DNA of 64,000 bases from Ulva prolifera. Its lineage: Eukaryota > Chlorophyta > Ulvophyceae > Ulvales > Ulvaceae. Location: the NCBI GenBank assembly GCA_023078555.1, contig CM041196.1, positions 1,550,001 through 1,614,000 on the forward strand, written 5' to 3'. Below are positions 12,710 through 23,798 of the stretch, piece after piece (position 1 is the first letter of the stretch; each line of letters opens with the position of its first letter). The notes below the pieces were generated by a model. That model did not search any database, was not told where the DNA came from, and saw only the letters and a program-made list of their open reading frames with translations. The position numbers and the translations under genes are program-made.

Positions 12710-13027
12710 CAGTGTTACAGGTTCTGACTGAAACGCTTCAGGCGGGATAGAAGCCAGGGTGTGTTCTGGCACGGGATTGACTGGCTGTGAGGTGGGACCG
12801 ATATCGCTCAGCGGGGCGCTGTTCCGCCGGTGGTGACATGATGCCAAGTGGGAGGTGCCAGCGTGGTTGTGGGCGGTCGAAATAGGACCTGTGGTCTATG
12901 TCTAGGGCAGCTGGGTTTTTAGGTTGGTATCCCTGGGAGCGGAGAGGATGCGCAATCCATGGCTCACGCTAGGGATGTTGAGTCGCGGGCTTGCTTTCGG
13001 GGAGCGTGCGGCAATGATGGCGCAGAA
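12710..13027 (-). CDS. Two predicted exons of an unidentified multi-exon gene
   Basis: On the - strand an exon at 12968-13027 (20 codons, acceptor TTTACCACACAG, donor AGC|GTGAG) and one at 12710-12895 (62 codons, acceptor near ACATAG, donor CTG|GTAAGT) are both phase 0 and join across a 72-bp intron without a stop. The product is Ser/Pro-rich (for example SAPLSDIGPTSQPVNPVPEH). Further possible exons lie upstream on the same strand (about 13240-13390, an Arg/Gln/Ala-rich helix; 13440-13600) and downstream (11648-12400). I do not recognise the protein. The splice signals are the main support; transcript data would settle it. The gene would converge on the surface-protein gene ending at 11580. 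Confidence 0.4.
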
Positions 13028-14114
13028 CTGTGTGGTAAACATGAAGAGCATGGTAGCGATGGTAGCTTTGCTGTGACGACTCAGACTGGCGCGCCGGTCA
13101 TGCCTTTCTGGAGCAGGAGTCTCAGGCGGAAACGTGTGCTGGTGGCAGAGAGTGAGACGAATTTGATGCCTATGGCGGTGTTTCGGCCGTGCACTCATAG
13201 CCAGAATCAGCATGACAGACCAGCAGCAGGCATTATTGGCTGGCGAATGCCAGAATCCATGCAATCCTTCAACCGTTTTTCTCTGGCAAGCACTTCTGTG
13301 TCTGTGAGTGCTCTCTGGATGGCGCTCTGGATGACCCTGCGTGCCTGTGTGGAGCTCAAGCCTGTCTTGAGAGATCTAGAAACAGTGGTGCTGTGTTTGA
13401 TCAAAGGCCCGTTCTACTGTTGCAACACACCACCAGCCTCATGTTTGATCACACTTTCAGCAGACAACTGCCGTTGCAAGTGGAGCTGATTCGGAAGAGA
13501 TGCTGAGCTTGTCTCAACCCCTTTGCTCTTCTTTAAAACAACTTCCATCACCGTTGCGAATGGCGAAGATCCGGGCCACAGGCCCAGCCACATCACCCAA
13601 CACAGCCACAGAGCCAGTCAATGGTATGTGTGATCTACAGACACCGCATACACCCGATGCGACCTGCCATACATGTCTGCTGCACAAACGCAAGTTGTGA
13701 AGGCAGCGATATGCTGCAGTTTGCTGCGCATGCACGCCGCTCCCGCCACCAGCTTGCAAGCGGCATATTGCGAGATAGCGGCATGAATGGCCCGCGATTG
13801 ACAAGGACGAGACGCAGAAACCAGCCCGACATCGTGCACTCTTGGCTGTTCCGGCCTGTCAATGCTTTGATTTCATACGTGACCTGCACGGGATCGCGAG
13901 CCTGAGTGCCGGAGCCTGTTGATGTGACGCCGTTGCGACATCATGATTGTACTGATATCAGTACAAGAACACATGAGTACATCGATCGACAGCACGCTTA
14001 CTCACGCAGCAGGACATACTCAAACAACGGCCTGATGTTACGTGTGGCTATCCACATCAATCCTGAAGAGGTGCACACAGAACCAGTGGTCGCTCTGCTG
14101 TGCGGCGCGTGACA

Positions 14115-14285
14115 AGGACAAAGGCAGCAAGGCGGGCAGCACCGCGAAAGAAGCAAGCAGACGACGCAAACACCCAGACACCCACGCATGCAACACCCAC
14201 CACGCCCAGAAAACCCAACACACGCGCAGCAAACGACACAGACCCGCAGAACGCCAAGCACACACCCACACACCCACGCACGCAC
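14115..14285 (-). repeat. Dispersed G/T-rich repeat, copy matching 56930-57070
   Basis: Read on the - strand, this segment aligns with the + strand of 56930-57070 over ~150 bases (shared blocks include GTGTGTGCTTGGCG, TCTGTGTCGTTTGCT and CTTGCTTCTTTCGCGGTGCTGC). A ~35-base piece of it recurs at 12125-12175. No coding potential or terminal structure was seen, so the element type is unknown. Confidence 0.6.
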
Positions 14286-14334
14286 GCTGCGGGCTTGTGC
14301 ATGTGGGACGCGCAGCAGTCGTGAAACACGATGC

Positions 14335-14950
14335 TTAAGCTGGACATGCAACCTCTTCTGCAGTGTCAGGCTTGGTGATGAATTTTGACATGTAGACTCG
14401 CCTATCTACCGTCACTGGCGGCTGCAGCAGGGGTGCCGTGGCAGACAGCTGACGCTGCTGCGCAGCAGTGTTGGGTCGCGTTGCCGCATTTTCAGGGATG
14501 ACACCCCAAAAATAGATGTGGATATTCGGAATTGTTCTATGTGATCGGGCCCGATGACCCAACACTGCTGCGCAGCAAGGCAAGGCTAGAATTCTCAAGC
14601 TCAACCAGGAGACTAGCTGGGGCTGCCTCTGCACGACTGCATGTCCAACAAGCTGCATACGAGTCATCGTGGTTGCCCTGTTGATGAGAGGCCTCTGTAT
14701 CCAGGTGGGGTAGAGCGAGGTCAACGCATCATTCAGGTGGGCCTGCAGGCATGGGTGACTCTCTGGGCTGACACTTGACCGCACATGGACCTGTGTGGGG
14801 CCTGATGGCCAGAGGGCGCTGGAGAGGATGCTGTGATACGCAGTGTATGTATACGTTTATGATTGTCCTTGTTGCTGGAGGTCGCGAACAGCGGAATGAT
14901 GTAGCTTGAGTCCCCAGATGCGGGGCGCTCCACCAGTTGTGTCGCTGTCA
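14335..14950. repeat. Diverged duplicate of 18600-19050
   Basis: The two segments share a series of matching blocks in the same order (such as GGTGATGAA-TTTGACA, GCAGGGGTGCCG and GAGGCCTCTGT). They are paralogous intergenic DNA of the surface-gene array. Each copy carries one hAT-like MITE, but at different points, so each also preserves the empty site of the other's insertion. Confidence 0.6.
14466..14567. mobile_element. hAT-like MITE, 102 bp
   Basis: Terminal inverted repeats CAGTGTTGGGTC / GACCCAACACTG are flanked by a perfect 8-bp target-site duplication CTGCGCAG (14458-14465 and 14568-14575). An 8-bp duplication with CAGTG-type ends is typical of hAT transposons. The interior is too short to code, so this is a non-autonomous element. 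A related copy is at 18901-19016. Confidence 0.85.
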
Positions 14951-15159
14951 TCCCATGGTGTTGACGTATGTCTGCTCACCGAAAGGCCTTGCAGTCACAA
15001 AGAGAACGTTGTGCAATAATGTGAGACATTCTTGATGCCTCGAAGCAGTTCACACGGTAGGCACGTAACGCGCGTCGACCTGAAAGCACATGCATGGTCC
15101 AGAGCAGGACGAGACACGGGTTCGGGGACACGCCAAAAACAATGCGGTGTTGCGAGCCA

Positions 15160-15810
15160 GACTATCCTATTCTGTCGTTGGTTGTCGTAGTTTTGTGCCT
15201 GGCAGGTTTGTCAAAGCTCACAGGAACCGGCGGGCACGTACCCAACGGCCGCAGAGGCCGTTCGATTTGAGCTCTTCCACAGCCAGAATACCAACAGCAG
15301 AGGCATAAATGACTGATCATATTGTAATGCCACGCTGTCGTCGTGTGGTCGCATCCCAGGTTGGCTGCCGACGTTCTCAAATTCAATGTTGCGACTGGCG
15401 AGTCTGAGAGTGGCAACTCTTGACACGCTTCAACGATGCGAATATTCGGTGATCAGCAAATGATGTCTGTACGAACAGTGTGCACCCCGGCACAGGGTCA
15501 AGGACGTCTGCATACTCGCTCATCCTGGCGGGAGTCTACGGGTATACGCGTACACGCAAAACCACCCGGCGCGCCATCACACTTGTGACGTCTCGCACAG
15601 AAATTACAACTCTGATCGACCTCGGTATACTGATGCGGTATGCCGCGGCAATACATGATCTGGAAGATGCTGTCGTTCGCTTCCGGGCAGAGTGCCGGCT
15701 GCAAGGCGTGGCTGGAGGGGACTTGGGGATGATCCCGCAAAACTTCAGCCACGACGGCAAGTGCGTCAGTCTCGACAGCTTCTGTCCAGCTGCTATCGCG
15801 TGGCAACGCG
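15160..15810 (-). other. Possible exons of an unknown gene, duplicated at 21.4-22.0 kb
   Basis: On the - strand, frames near 15500-15806 (DALAVVAEVLRDH...) and 15211-15426 (VATLRLASRNIEFEN...) look protein-like. The second is homologous to a frame at about 21790-21870 (VRVRLANCNVEIDAS), and the differences are largely synonymous or conservative. This suggests a small coding region carried along with the ~6.3-kb duplication of the array. I cannot name it, and reading-frame breaks in the 21-kb copy may mean it is dying. Confidence 0.3.
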
Positions 15811-17222
15811 AGCCACCAAGAAGCCCATTCGGGGGCAAAGCAATGCTCTCATGCAGACGGGGTGCAGCAAGTTCAGCGTCTGGTCGTCGACGATCGGACC
15901 GGGGCCGGGGGATGCGTATGGTTGATATGATTGCGTGCAGCTTCAGCCGTGCGCTCGAACTGCCAGCCTGTGAGTCACACGAGCTAGATGTCCACATATC
16001 TGGCGTAATTTCCGAAAACCCAATATCCAACAGCAGCGCCAATCTCTGCTTCCCTGACTTGTCATCCGTCGCACAATCCACGGCTCGTTACTCAGCAGCG
16101 GCGAGCTCTGACTGCCAGTGAGCATCCAAGCCTGGTCACTGCCACGCCTCGAAGATTCGGTTGACTGATTAAAAGCGTCAGCACATCTTGTACAACGGGA
16201 TCCGAGACGACACTTGTTCCACCGGTGTACGCCGCAGCGGGCGCAGAAGACCGAACGGGTGAGCATTCACAGCCCATGGCTCTCATCCGAAACTGCGTGA
16301 AACAAGTGGCTTGATTTGGCTGTGCACTCGTGTCCACCTGCACAGTGAACGCTGGGTTCCTTCCAGTCCTGTACATGCTTTTCCAGCCGCGCCACTGCAG
16401 CACCGCGACATCACCTCCGACGTCTTACGTCTAACCTACAAAGACCCCATACAGAACGACTTCGAATTTCGAGGACACCCACGCACCGACAGACGCTGGT
16501 TGCATCTCGGCCCTGATCAGCTGACCAGAAGGTGTGAGCTCTCTGCGACGCGTGTGCCCCTCGAGATTTGTCTATGCCTGCTCACTCTGCTGTGGCCACC
16601 CGTTTCCAATGACAACGCCGGCATGTTTGATTAAGGTACAGTCACGGTCACCCTGTGAGATGCCGGTGTGCCCTGCGTTTTCCGGGCGAGGTAGCACCGG
16701 TGGCTCATCACTGATCGGGCCGCACCCCACGGCATGCTGCATGCAATCAGCTGCACAGTATTGACATCAGGCGATTCTTGACGTCCGTGCATGCTGACCT
16801 CCATGTGGTGCAGTGCATGCAGTGCATGCATGACGTCCATGGGGTGCTGTGCACGGCATGCTGCAATCTGCACCGCCACGGAGATCCGATCCGATCGTGT
16901 AGCCTCGCCGACAGCTCCAGAGCTTGCATCGCACATGCATCCGTGCAGCACTATGCACGGGTACCCGACTCCCTGGTGTCCACCAGGCATTCGTCAGGCA
17001 AAATTCTTGCCTACAGACAGACTCCGACGCACAGCAAGCCCATGCATTGTACCCTACAAATCAGTGCCGCAGGTGCACCATGCGTGTCTCTGCTGGCACA
17101 TTCACGCTGCTGGCACATTCACATTCGCGCTTTCGTGTGCAGGCCAGTGCTACCCCCCAAGAGGCTCCTCTGATCAGATCAGCCAACTGCCAGTCGTCGC
17201 GGCCACACTCTACTTGCCCAGC
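15811..17222. other. Intergenic region upstream of the gene at 17223
   Basis: Open frames run into the downstream gene from 16791, but their N-terminal parts have no protein-like character and precede an obvious signal peptide, so I treat them as untranslated upstream DNA. No promoter motif is convincing. Many TGCATGC-type words occur at 16790-16970. Confidence 0.4.
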
Positions 17223-18263
17223 ATGTCTGCCCTGGCCCCCGCCACACGCCACGCTCCGCGTAGGCCCCCCGGCGCCTGCGCCTGGGCCGCCCTCCTCGCA
17301 TGCGCCGCCCTCCTGCCCCTCCGCCTGGCCCGCGCCGACGCCGACGGCATCTGTGACAGCGTCGCCGAGATGTTCCTGGACGACTTCGCAGCCACCGACG
17401 CCGACGTCTCGACGGCCGGCTGCGACTCGGCGGGTGCCAGCGCCTACCTCATCTGCGGCGCGAGGGGGAACGCCGGCACGTGTGCCTCGGTGTCGGCCTG
17501 CGCCGACGCGGGGGACACCAGCATCTCAGCCTCATGCACCTCGGCCATCCTGGACCAGGCTTGCTGCACGGAATACCTCACCCAGCTCTCCACCGGCGAC
17601 ATCTGGACGCTGGCGTGTCTGCAGACGTGCCCCTCCTCTCCAGGCCCCGCCAGCTCAGCGCCGACCGATCGCGGCACGCCGCCATCGACCCCCGGACCGA
17701 CGATCCTGTCGAGCGCCGCGATCACAGACGCTTACTGTGCGGACATCGCCGTCAACGCACTGGAGGCCCTCGCTCTTGAGTATGATTATGCCAGCACCTC
17801 ATGTTCGACCGCAGACGCCGGAGACCTCTGCGACACTGTGGCCATTGCCGGCGCCTGCTCGAGCAACCCGAGCTGCGCTGATGTCGAGGTGGGGCTGTCC
17901 GAGGACTGCACCTCCGCCGCCGACGACTCCGGCTGCTGCACTGCATTCTTCGTCAAGCCTTGCTCCTTCTGCGACCCCGAACCCGGCATCTGTTACCAAG
18001 TCTGTATGCCCAGTGAATCATCATCATCTGGAGGCAGCCCGGTGGCCTCCTCCGGCTTGAGCAATGAGCTCGTTTACGTTGGCGGGAATGGCGGGGGTGG
18101 CGAAAACGGCGGGGACGGCCGCAGCAGCGGGGGTGATGACTCCGACACCACTGTGCTTGGCTCCGCAGCACCAGAAAGTGCCAGCATGGCAGTGCCGCTG
18201 CTTGGGCGAGTAGTGTGGGCGGTGTCTGGGGCCGCCGCCGTTGCGCTGGGTGCTCTGCTGTGA
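17223..18263 (+). CDS. Secreted/anchored 12-cysteine protein, two modules (346 aa)
   Basis: The frame is open from 16791, but ATG 17223 immediately precedes a basic segment and signal-like hydrophobic run (AWAALLACAALLPLRLARA), so it is the likely start. Module 1 (residues 44-136) has only 10 cysteines: the C-x2-C pair (cysteines 9 and 10) is absent. Module 2 (172-261) has all 12 with the consensus spacing and the DDSGCC core. A short Thr/Pro spacer joins them. After module 2 come Ser- and Gly-rich stretches and a hydrophobic end (VVWAVSGAAAVALGALL) suggesting GPI anchoring. Very similar in plan to the gene at 23799. Function unknown; expected at the cell surface or wall. No introns needed. 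Confidence 0.8.
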   Translation: MSALAPATRHAPRRPPGACAWAALLACAALLPLRLARADADGICDSVAEMFLDDFAATDADVSTAGCDSAGASAYLICGARGNAGTCASVSACADAGDTSISASCTSAILDQACCTEYLTQLSTGDIWTLACLQTCPSSPGPASSAPTDRGTPPSTPGPTILSSAAITDAYCADIAVNALEALALEYDYASTSCSTADAGDLCDTVAIAGACSSNPSCADVEVGLSEDCTSAADDSGCCTAFFVKPCSFCDPEPGICYQVCMPSESSSSGGSPVASSGLSNELVYVGGNGGGGENGGDGRSSGGDDSDTTVLGSAAPESASMAVPLLGRVVWAVSGAAAVALGALL

Positions 18264-18599
18264 GTTCACAGACGATTCATGCGTTGGGTGCGGAGGCCAT
18301 GTCCATGTGCTGCTCGAGTGTGGTGCCGTAGGTGTCCAGCGCAGCTGCAAGTGATGGCGGATGCCCTGTGCCACCGGCAGTGCGGAAAACCGGCCTGCGT
18401 GTGTGCGGCTGCTTTCAGGACTCCTCCGCGCGGGGCAATTGCAGGCTTGGGGCAGGGGGCGCATAGGGGGTTGAGGCATGGAGCATGCCAGATTACCGTC
18501 AGGCTGTGCGCTTTGGGCACGTGGTGCGGTTTCACCAGGGGCACCCGTGACCACATGCACTACTATACTGTCACCGGCGGCATGACTACACAGCACGCA

Positions 18600-18900
18600 C
18601 CGGTAGGCCTGGACTGACATTTCTGTCCTGAACTGTCAGGCCAGGTGATGAAATTTGACACTTAGACGTATGAGTTTTGACTTAGACTGTATACCGCCGC
18701 TGGTGGCTGCCGCAGGGGTGCCGCGGTGGCCGGGTGACGCGGCTGCGTGGCCGAACATGTACATGACTGGAAGCTCAGCTGTGAGCGGGGCGTGCGAGCT
18801 GGGGCTGGTGCAGCGTCTACCCGACTGCATGCATGCCCAATGTGCTGCAGACACGTGGTGGCGAGTGACCTGGTGATGCGAGGCCTCTGTGAGTGACCAC
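18600..18900. repeat. Duplicate of the 14.3-14.95 kb intergenic segment
   Basis: Aligns in order with 14335-14950, starting soon after the 3' end of the preceding gene. It includes the uninterrupted counterpart of the site where the first MITE inserted in the other copy (GACGCGGCTGCGTGG against GACGCTGCTGCGCAG plus insert). Confidence 0.6.
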
Positions 18901-19016
18901 CTGTGTTGGGCCGCTTTGCAGCATTTCCTGGGCTTCCACCCAGAAATTAGACCTGTATATTCGGGTTTTTGACATATGATCGCGATCGTCCGATCGGGCC
19001 CAACGACCCAACACTG
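18901..19016. mobile_element. hAT-like MITE, 116 bp
   Basis: Ends CTGTGTTGGGCC / CGACCCAACACTG, flanked by a perfect 8-bp duplication GTGACCAC (18893-18900 and 19017-19024). The interior matches the MITE at 14466-14567, including the GATCGGGCCC block near the right end. The two copies have different target sites and different duplications, so they are independent insertions of one family. Confidence 0.85.
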
Positions 19017-19050
19017 GTGACCACGCGGGCGGGTAGGATTATGTTTACGT

Positions 19051-19162
19051 TGTCAGGCATAGGAATGACTTATCATATGATCTCAGGCATGGGAGCAACT
19101 CAACATATGATCTCTAGCATGGTAACGGCGTATCATATGATCTCACGCATGGGATCGACTGG
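19051..19162. repeat. 30-bp tandem repeat, about 3.7 copies
   Basis: Units start at 19051, 19081, 19111 and 19141, each containing TCTC-GCATGG and, for the first three, CATATGA at the end. The period is exactly 30 bp with moderate divergence. It lies directly next to the MITE at 18901-19016. Confidence 0.8.
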
Positions 19163-19821
19163 CTAGCTATAGGAAGTGTGACATCTATGGCCTGGCATGG
19201 CAGGAATTTTGCAACGGCCACGTGCATTGTAAGCAGAGTGCATGGGGCGGTTGTGGCTGGTGCAAATGAAGTACATCGTGTAGGTGTCCCGCAGCTGGTG
19301 TTCAGGTCGGTGTCTCCGGAAGCAGAGAGCGTGAGGCGGCGAATGCCGCTCTTCCCGCGATCCGGGTGTGAGACAGTGGCATGAACTCGAGCGTGTGCAC
19401 CAGCAGTAGCGATGATGGCAGGATAGTGAGACGCATGATGTGATAGCGAGCTAGACATGCTGGGCGGTTCACCTACCTTGCTGGGCTACCTCCAGCATCC
19501 GAGGCTGGCGTGCTGTCCATGTACCTGTCCACAGCTCTAGGCGCATTCCTGAATGCGCGGGTGTGTGCTGGTGCAACCGAGCAAACTGAATCCAATGGCA
19601 ATAGCGATGTATCCTGTATCGGCCGGTGCATGCATGACCAAGACTAGCAAGCCGGCCGGACACGAGTGGGTAATCCGCTTGCTGGCCCATGCATCCGTGC
19701 ACAGGTACCGCTCGATAGGACATCACCCGTGAAGGTTGCCTGTCAACGTCCTTACGCGAAGCGAGCACTGCGGTCATGATGCCACTTCGGCCCGGTGATG
19801 CATGGGTCAATGTACATCTAG

Positions 19822-20440
19822 ATGCAGATCTGCAGCAGCGACCCCGCCTGCAATGCCGTTGAGATGTTCCTATTTCAATACCCCTCCGCCACAGTGGCCT
19901 CCAGCTGCTGGGCCACCACCCAGAGAAAGTATGCGCCACCAGCCCCTCCACGGCCTCTCGAAAAGTTCAGCTCAGTATCTCCAATGGAGAGCAATCCAGC
20001 TCTAGATTAATGTACTTCGACTGTGCTCCGGTGCCCGGCCCTATACCTGTGGTGCATCCAGCCGTGGCCAGTGCTCGATGGTGTCATGCAAGCCCCCTAC
20101 CTGATCGGTCTGGTCATGACCGCTGAGCCAAACACACGCAGCCGGAAGCATCTCCTCTCGCCGCATCGCCATCAGCCGTGCTGCCTGCACCGCCCTCGAC
20201 GGTCTGGCAGCGCTCGTACTCGTCACGCAATAGAACCCAGACACTGTGCAGATTGATACGTCCTCGGGCAGTTGACTGCTACGCTGACTGCTTCGGAGGC
20301 GAGTGATGTGGTGGCGCCGGGTGGAGTTGAGCGACCTGGCGGTGGCGACGGCAGCGACGGCACCGCAGTGGATGCCTGTGGCCGCAATGGGGACTTCAGC
20401 TGCAGATCTGGAAGAGATCTACTGTTCGAGGCACACGTGT
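19822..20440 (+). pseudogene. Decayed 12-cysteine family remnant
   Basis: The frame at 19822 reads DPACNAVEMFLFQYPSATV followed by SSC, which matches the opening of family modules (for instance CDSVAEMFLDDF in the gene at 17223). Near 20190 another frame reads CTALDGLAALVL, again like a module start, and a Gly/Asp-rich stretch resembling family C-terminal spacers follows at about 20300-20350. Frame changes and stops separate the pieces. It sits between the intact + strand genes at 17223 and 23799. Moderate to weak evidence; alignment to the intact modules would test it. Confidence 0.4.
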
Positions 20441-23400
20441 GAAACCGGGGGGTGTTATCGATATTGATCAATGGCAGGGGTGGTTACAGCAGATCGCGGT
20501 GTGGACGAGGCCTTTTGAGGGGTGGTGCCAGCGGTCCGGTGAGGCTGAGGTGAGACCATGGTCACACTGCACTGCAGTGACTCAATGCAGTGCAGTGATT
20601 GCAGGCAGTATGGTGACAGCAGTGCAATGGCTGAGGCAGGGCGCCGAGGTAGCCTACCTCGGCGTCCTGGCGCTGAGCAGATGTGCCACCTGCAGTTCTC
20701 TATCAACTAAAACAAAAAAACAAATAGCGAATTGCGGTGTCTTGTGAGTGCTGACGACATGATGGCCGGGCGCAAGCCTGCGCCCGAACTCGACCCGGCC
20801 AGCTGCCAGCGCCTCTGCAGTGTGCGGGCACTGCGTGCTGCAGGCGTAGTGGTCGTGGCTGGACTGCATGCTCCGTGGCTGATGTGGTATCTGGCTGATG
20901 TGGACACATAGGCCTCTGCTGGCGGCCTGGCTGCTGCGGAGATTGTGTACATGTGCTCAGCAGATGTGCCACCATGTGCGACTCATGTGCACCAACTGCA
21001 GATGCCATCATACGTTGTGACTTGGGAAATGGATTGGCATGGCCATAGTATCGGTGACTCGGAGGCCCCAGCTGCAGGCTAGCCAGGCATCACCCGGGGC
21101 CTTCCGACTGTCTGTGACAAACTGATCCGTGCCGTTCATCTGGTTGGTGCGTGAGAACTGGAATCAGGTAGCTCAGACTCACAGATGGAGTATTCTTTTT
21201 CACCTCAGACATGATACTCCAGACAAAGCTGTCCATATGAACACAGTTGCTTCTTCTGCAGCATACTGTGTGCAAAATCCAATCCCACATCACAGCTGCA
21301 GCATGGCGACTCTCGCTCGCATGCGGTGCAGCTAACGCCATCAATCTGTTGCCCGACCCTCGCACCTTGTGGTCGTGAGTCAGTCGAATCGCGGCACAAC
21401 CACAGCCCTTCAACCTACACCATGACGTGACGGAAAGATACAAAGCTTTTGGCATGCGTCCACTCTTGACATGCGGATGCAAGCTAAACATGGTTGGAGA
21501 GTGCACTGCTGTGTCAAACGTGGTGTCACGAAGGTTTTCAGCCGCTGGAGACGACGCATTACCCCAATGATTCGCCACATAACCATGCACTGGCTCAGAG
21601 GCACACCAGGAATGCCGTGATGTAGGATTTCCATGACTCCATATCTGTGGCCGAATCTCGCGGTACCTGAGTGCTCGAGCTCACGGAAACAGGCTGTCCG
21701 GCGCAAGCTGCGGCAAAGCCCGTCCCAGTTCGGCTCTTCCATTACGAATTACCAGAAGAAGAACCTAGTATAACATATCATGATGTAGGACACACAGCGG
21801 GCCCGTGGTCGCGTCTCAGGTAGGCTGGCGTCGATTTCGACGTTGCAATTTGCGAGCCTGACGCGAATAACAGTCAACGATCTGTAAACGACAACATCAC
21901 TCTGTTTCTATACTTGGGTGTGCGCCACGGTATAACCACCCGAGGATAGTGCACACTTGCTCCATATCACTTGCGAAGGAGCAAGCACTGAGCTGCTATC
22001 GCGTGTACAACTGAAAACACCTCGCGCCTGCTGGTCGACCATACACTGTACACATCCTGCCAATGTCGGGACTGGTGATGCGGCGTGCTGCGGCAAAGGG
22101 TGAGATAAGAGGGTGCTGTTGCATGCTTGAAACTGTGGCTTGAAGGACCTCACATGGGCACTACGACCTGCGAGACGATCGCGCACGACTTTGCCATACT
22201 GATGCATGAGTCCCGTGCAGCTTCTAGCCGACTTCTACAGCACTGCATCGCGAGCCATCGAAGCTCGCTGACAAGCAAAGCAATGCATCACAAAACCTAC
22301 GCTGCATGCTTGATCTGTGCAGTACACCTTCCCACGTGGTGTGCACCTTCTACATGTACATGTGGAACCGCCGACTGGGCCGGGGTACGGCTGCGCCTGC
22401 AGCCGAGCTTCAAGCAGAGCTCACCCTCGCGGAGGCCTCGCTCACACTGCAGTGCACTGTCATGCCTGGGCACGCTGTGACGCACAGCGGCCAGCTTCAT
22501 GTACGCCCAGCTCAGATCTCTCGACATATGACAAACCATCAACATGCTGCATCAAATTTAAACGCCACCTTCATGACACCTTATCCGTCGAACAACTCTA
22601 TAGCGAATCATATAGCAGCAGTGACTCTCTGATAGCCGTTCAAGCCTAGGCCTGAAAATTGCGTCGCTTCGCAGCTCCGACAGTAACGTTATTTCTTAAC
22701 ACGTTTGGTAGGAAGTCTTCCCAGCCAGTGCTAGCGGCTTATGGCACAAGTCAGTGGCTGAGGTTGGCGGCGCGACCATTCGCGACCAGAACACACAGTT
22801 TGTGTCAGCCGAGGCGCTGGCAGCAGTGCTGTGAGTGTCACAGCCCCGAGCCAAGTTGCTCAGCCAACGGAACGCGGCAGACCTAGGAGACCACCAGCAG
22901 TCAACAGCCGAACTCCGAGTCCACTAGCCGGCAGATAGACGCTTGGAGTTCCGTTATTGCAAGGACTGATACATTAAAGAGGCGCCAGCTGCAGTGTGAC
23001 TCAAGGTGAGCCCCCCGCGTCCGCTCGTTGCGAGAGGTACATACTCATCGTCGTACGTCGCCAGAATCGTCGCCGCGATCAATCATGCATGACGCTTTGT
23101 ATGCACCATATTCACCATCGCACCGCTGAGCACGGTCCATCTCTAGACAAGTATCGAGATTAGGAAGCTTGGCGCAGCATCAGCTTTGTGTGGCCGTCAC
23201 GCCTGGGGCTCCCAGAAATTTTACCAATGCATTGCAGTGGCCAGCAGATGCAGGAGTGCTGCATCATTGCAATGCATTGGTTACAACACAATGCATTGGC
23301 CCGCGGACTATGACACACGACGATGAGTGACCATGTGCATGGTGCGGGGCGTCCGAGTCGCGGTCATGGTAGCCACTCCCGGATTAATGTTCTTATCAGA

Positions 23401-23798
23401 CAAACGAACCCCATGGCCACGGGCATCAAGTGAACAGTACCGAGGAGGACGCCGAGATTCCTACAGATCTGCCGGAAGAGCTATGTCTATTTGGCAGCCT
23501 TGATGCCCCTGGCTGTAGAGAGATCTCCTATACTAGTAGCTGGCTTGCTCTGGCACCTGATCAGGCTTCCATCATACATCCATCAGGCATCAATCGTTTC
23601 AGGCATCCGCCAGCCAAGAGGAATTCTTATGCATGCATGGAAAATCCAAGTAATGTATTTGCCACATCAAGGTAAAGCAGGTGGACCAACGCCATGGCCG
23701 CAGACGCAAAAATGTGCAGGGCAGTACAGGACGCCCAATCCCCCCCAGGAGCCTCGTCCGACTGCCAGTTGACGCGGCCAGCCTCTACCTGCCCGAAC
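20441..23798. other. Intergenic stretch between two surface-protein genes
   Basis: About 21400-22000 is homologous to 15160-15800 (see that entry). An interrupted inverted repeat, CCAATGCATTGCAGTG (23224-23239) with CATTGCAATGCATTGG (23265-23280), could form a hairpin. Otherwise no gene is recognised. The region just upstream of 23799 shares the words AGGCATCAATC with the region upstream of the gene at 10795, so upstream DNA was duplicated with the genes. Confidence 0.4.

Noticed and set aside
16924-18060. 378-residue + strand frame overlapping the gene at 17223
   Set aside because: Arg/Pro-rich alternative-frame shadow; the cysteine modules and signal peptide are in the other frame.
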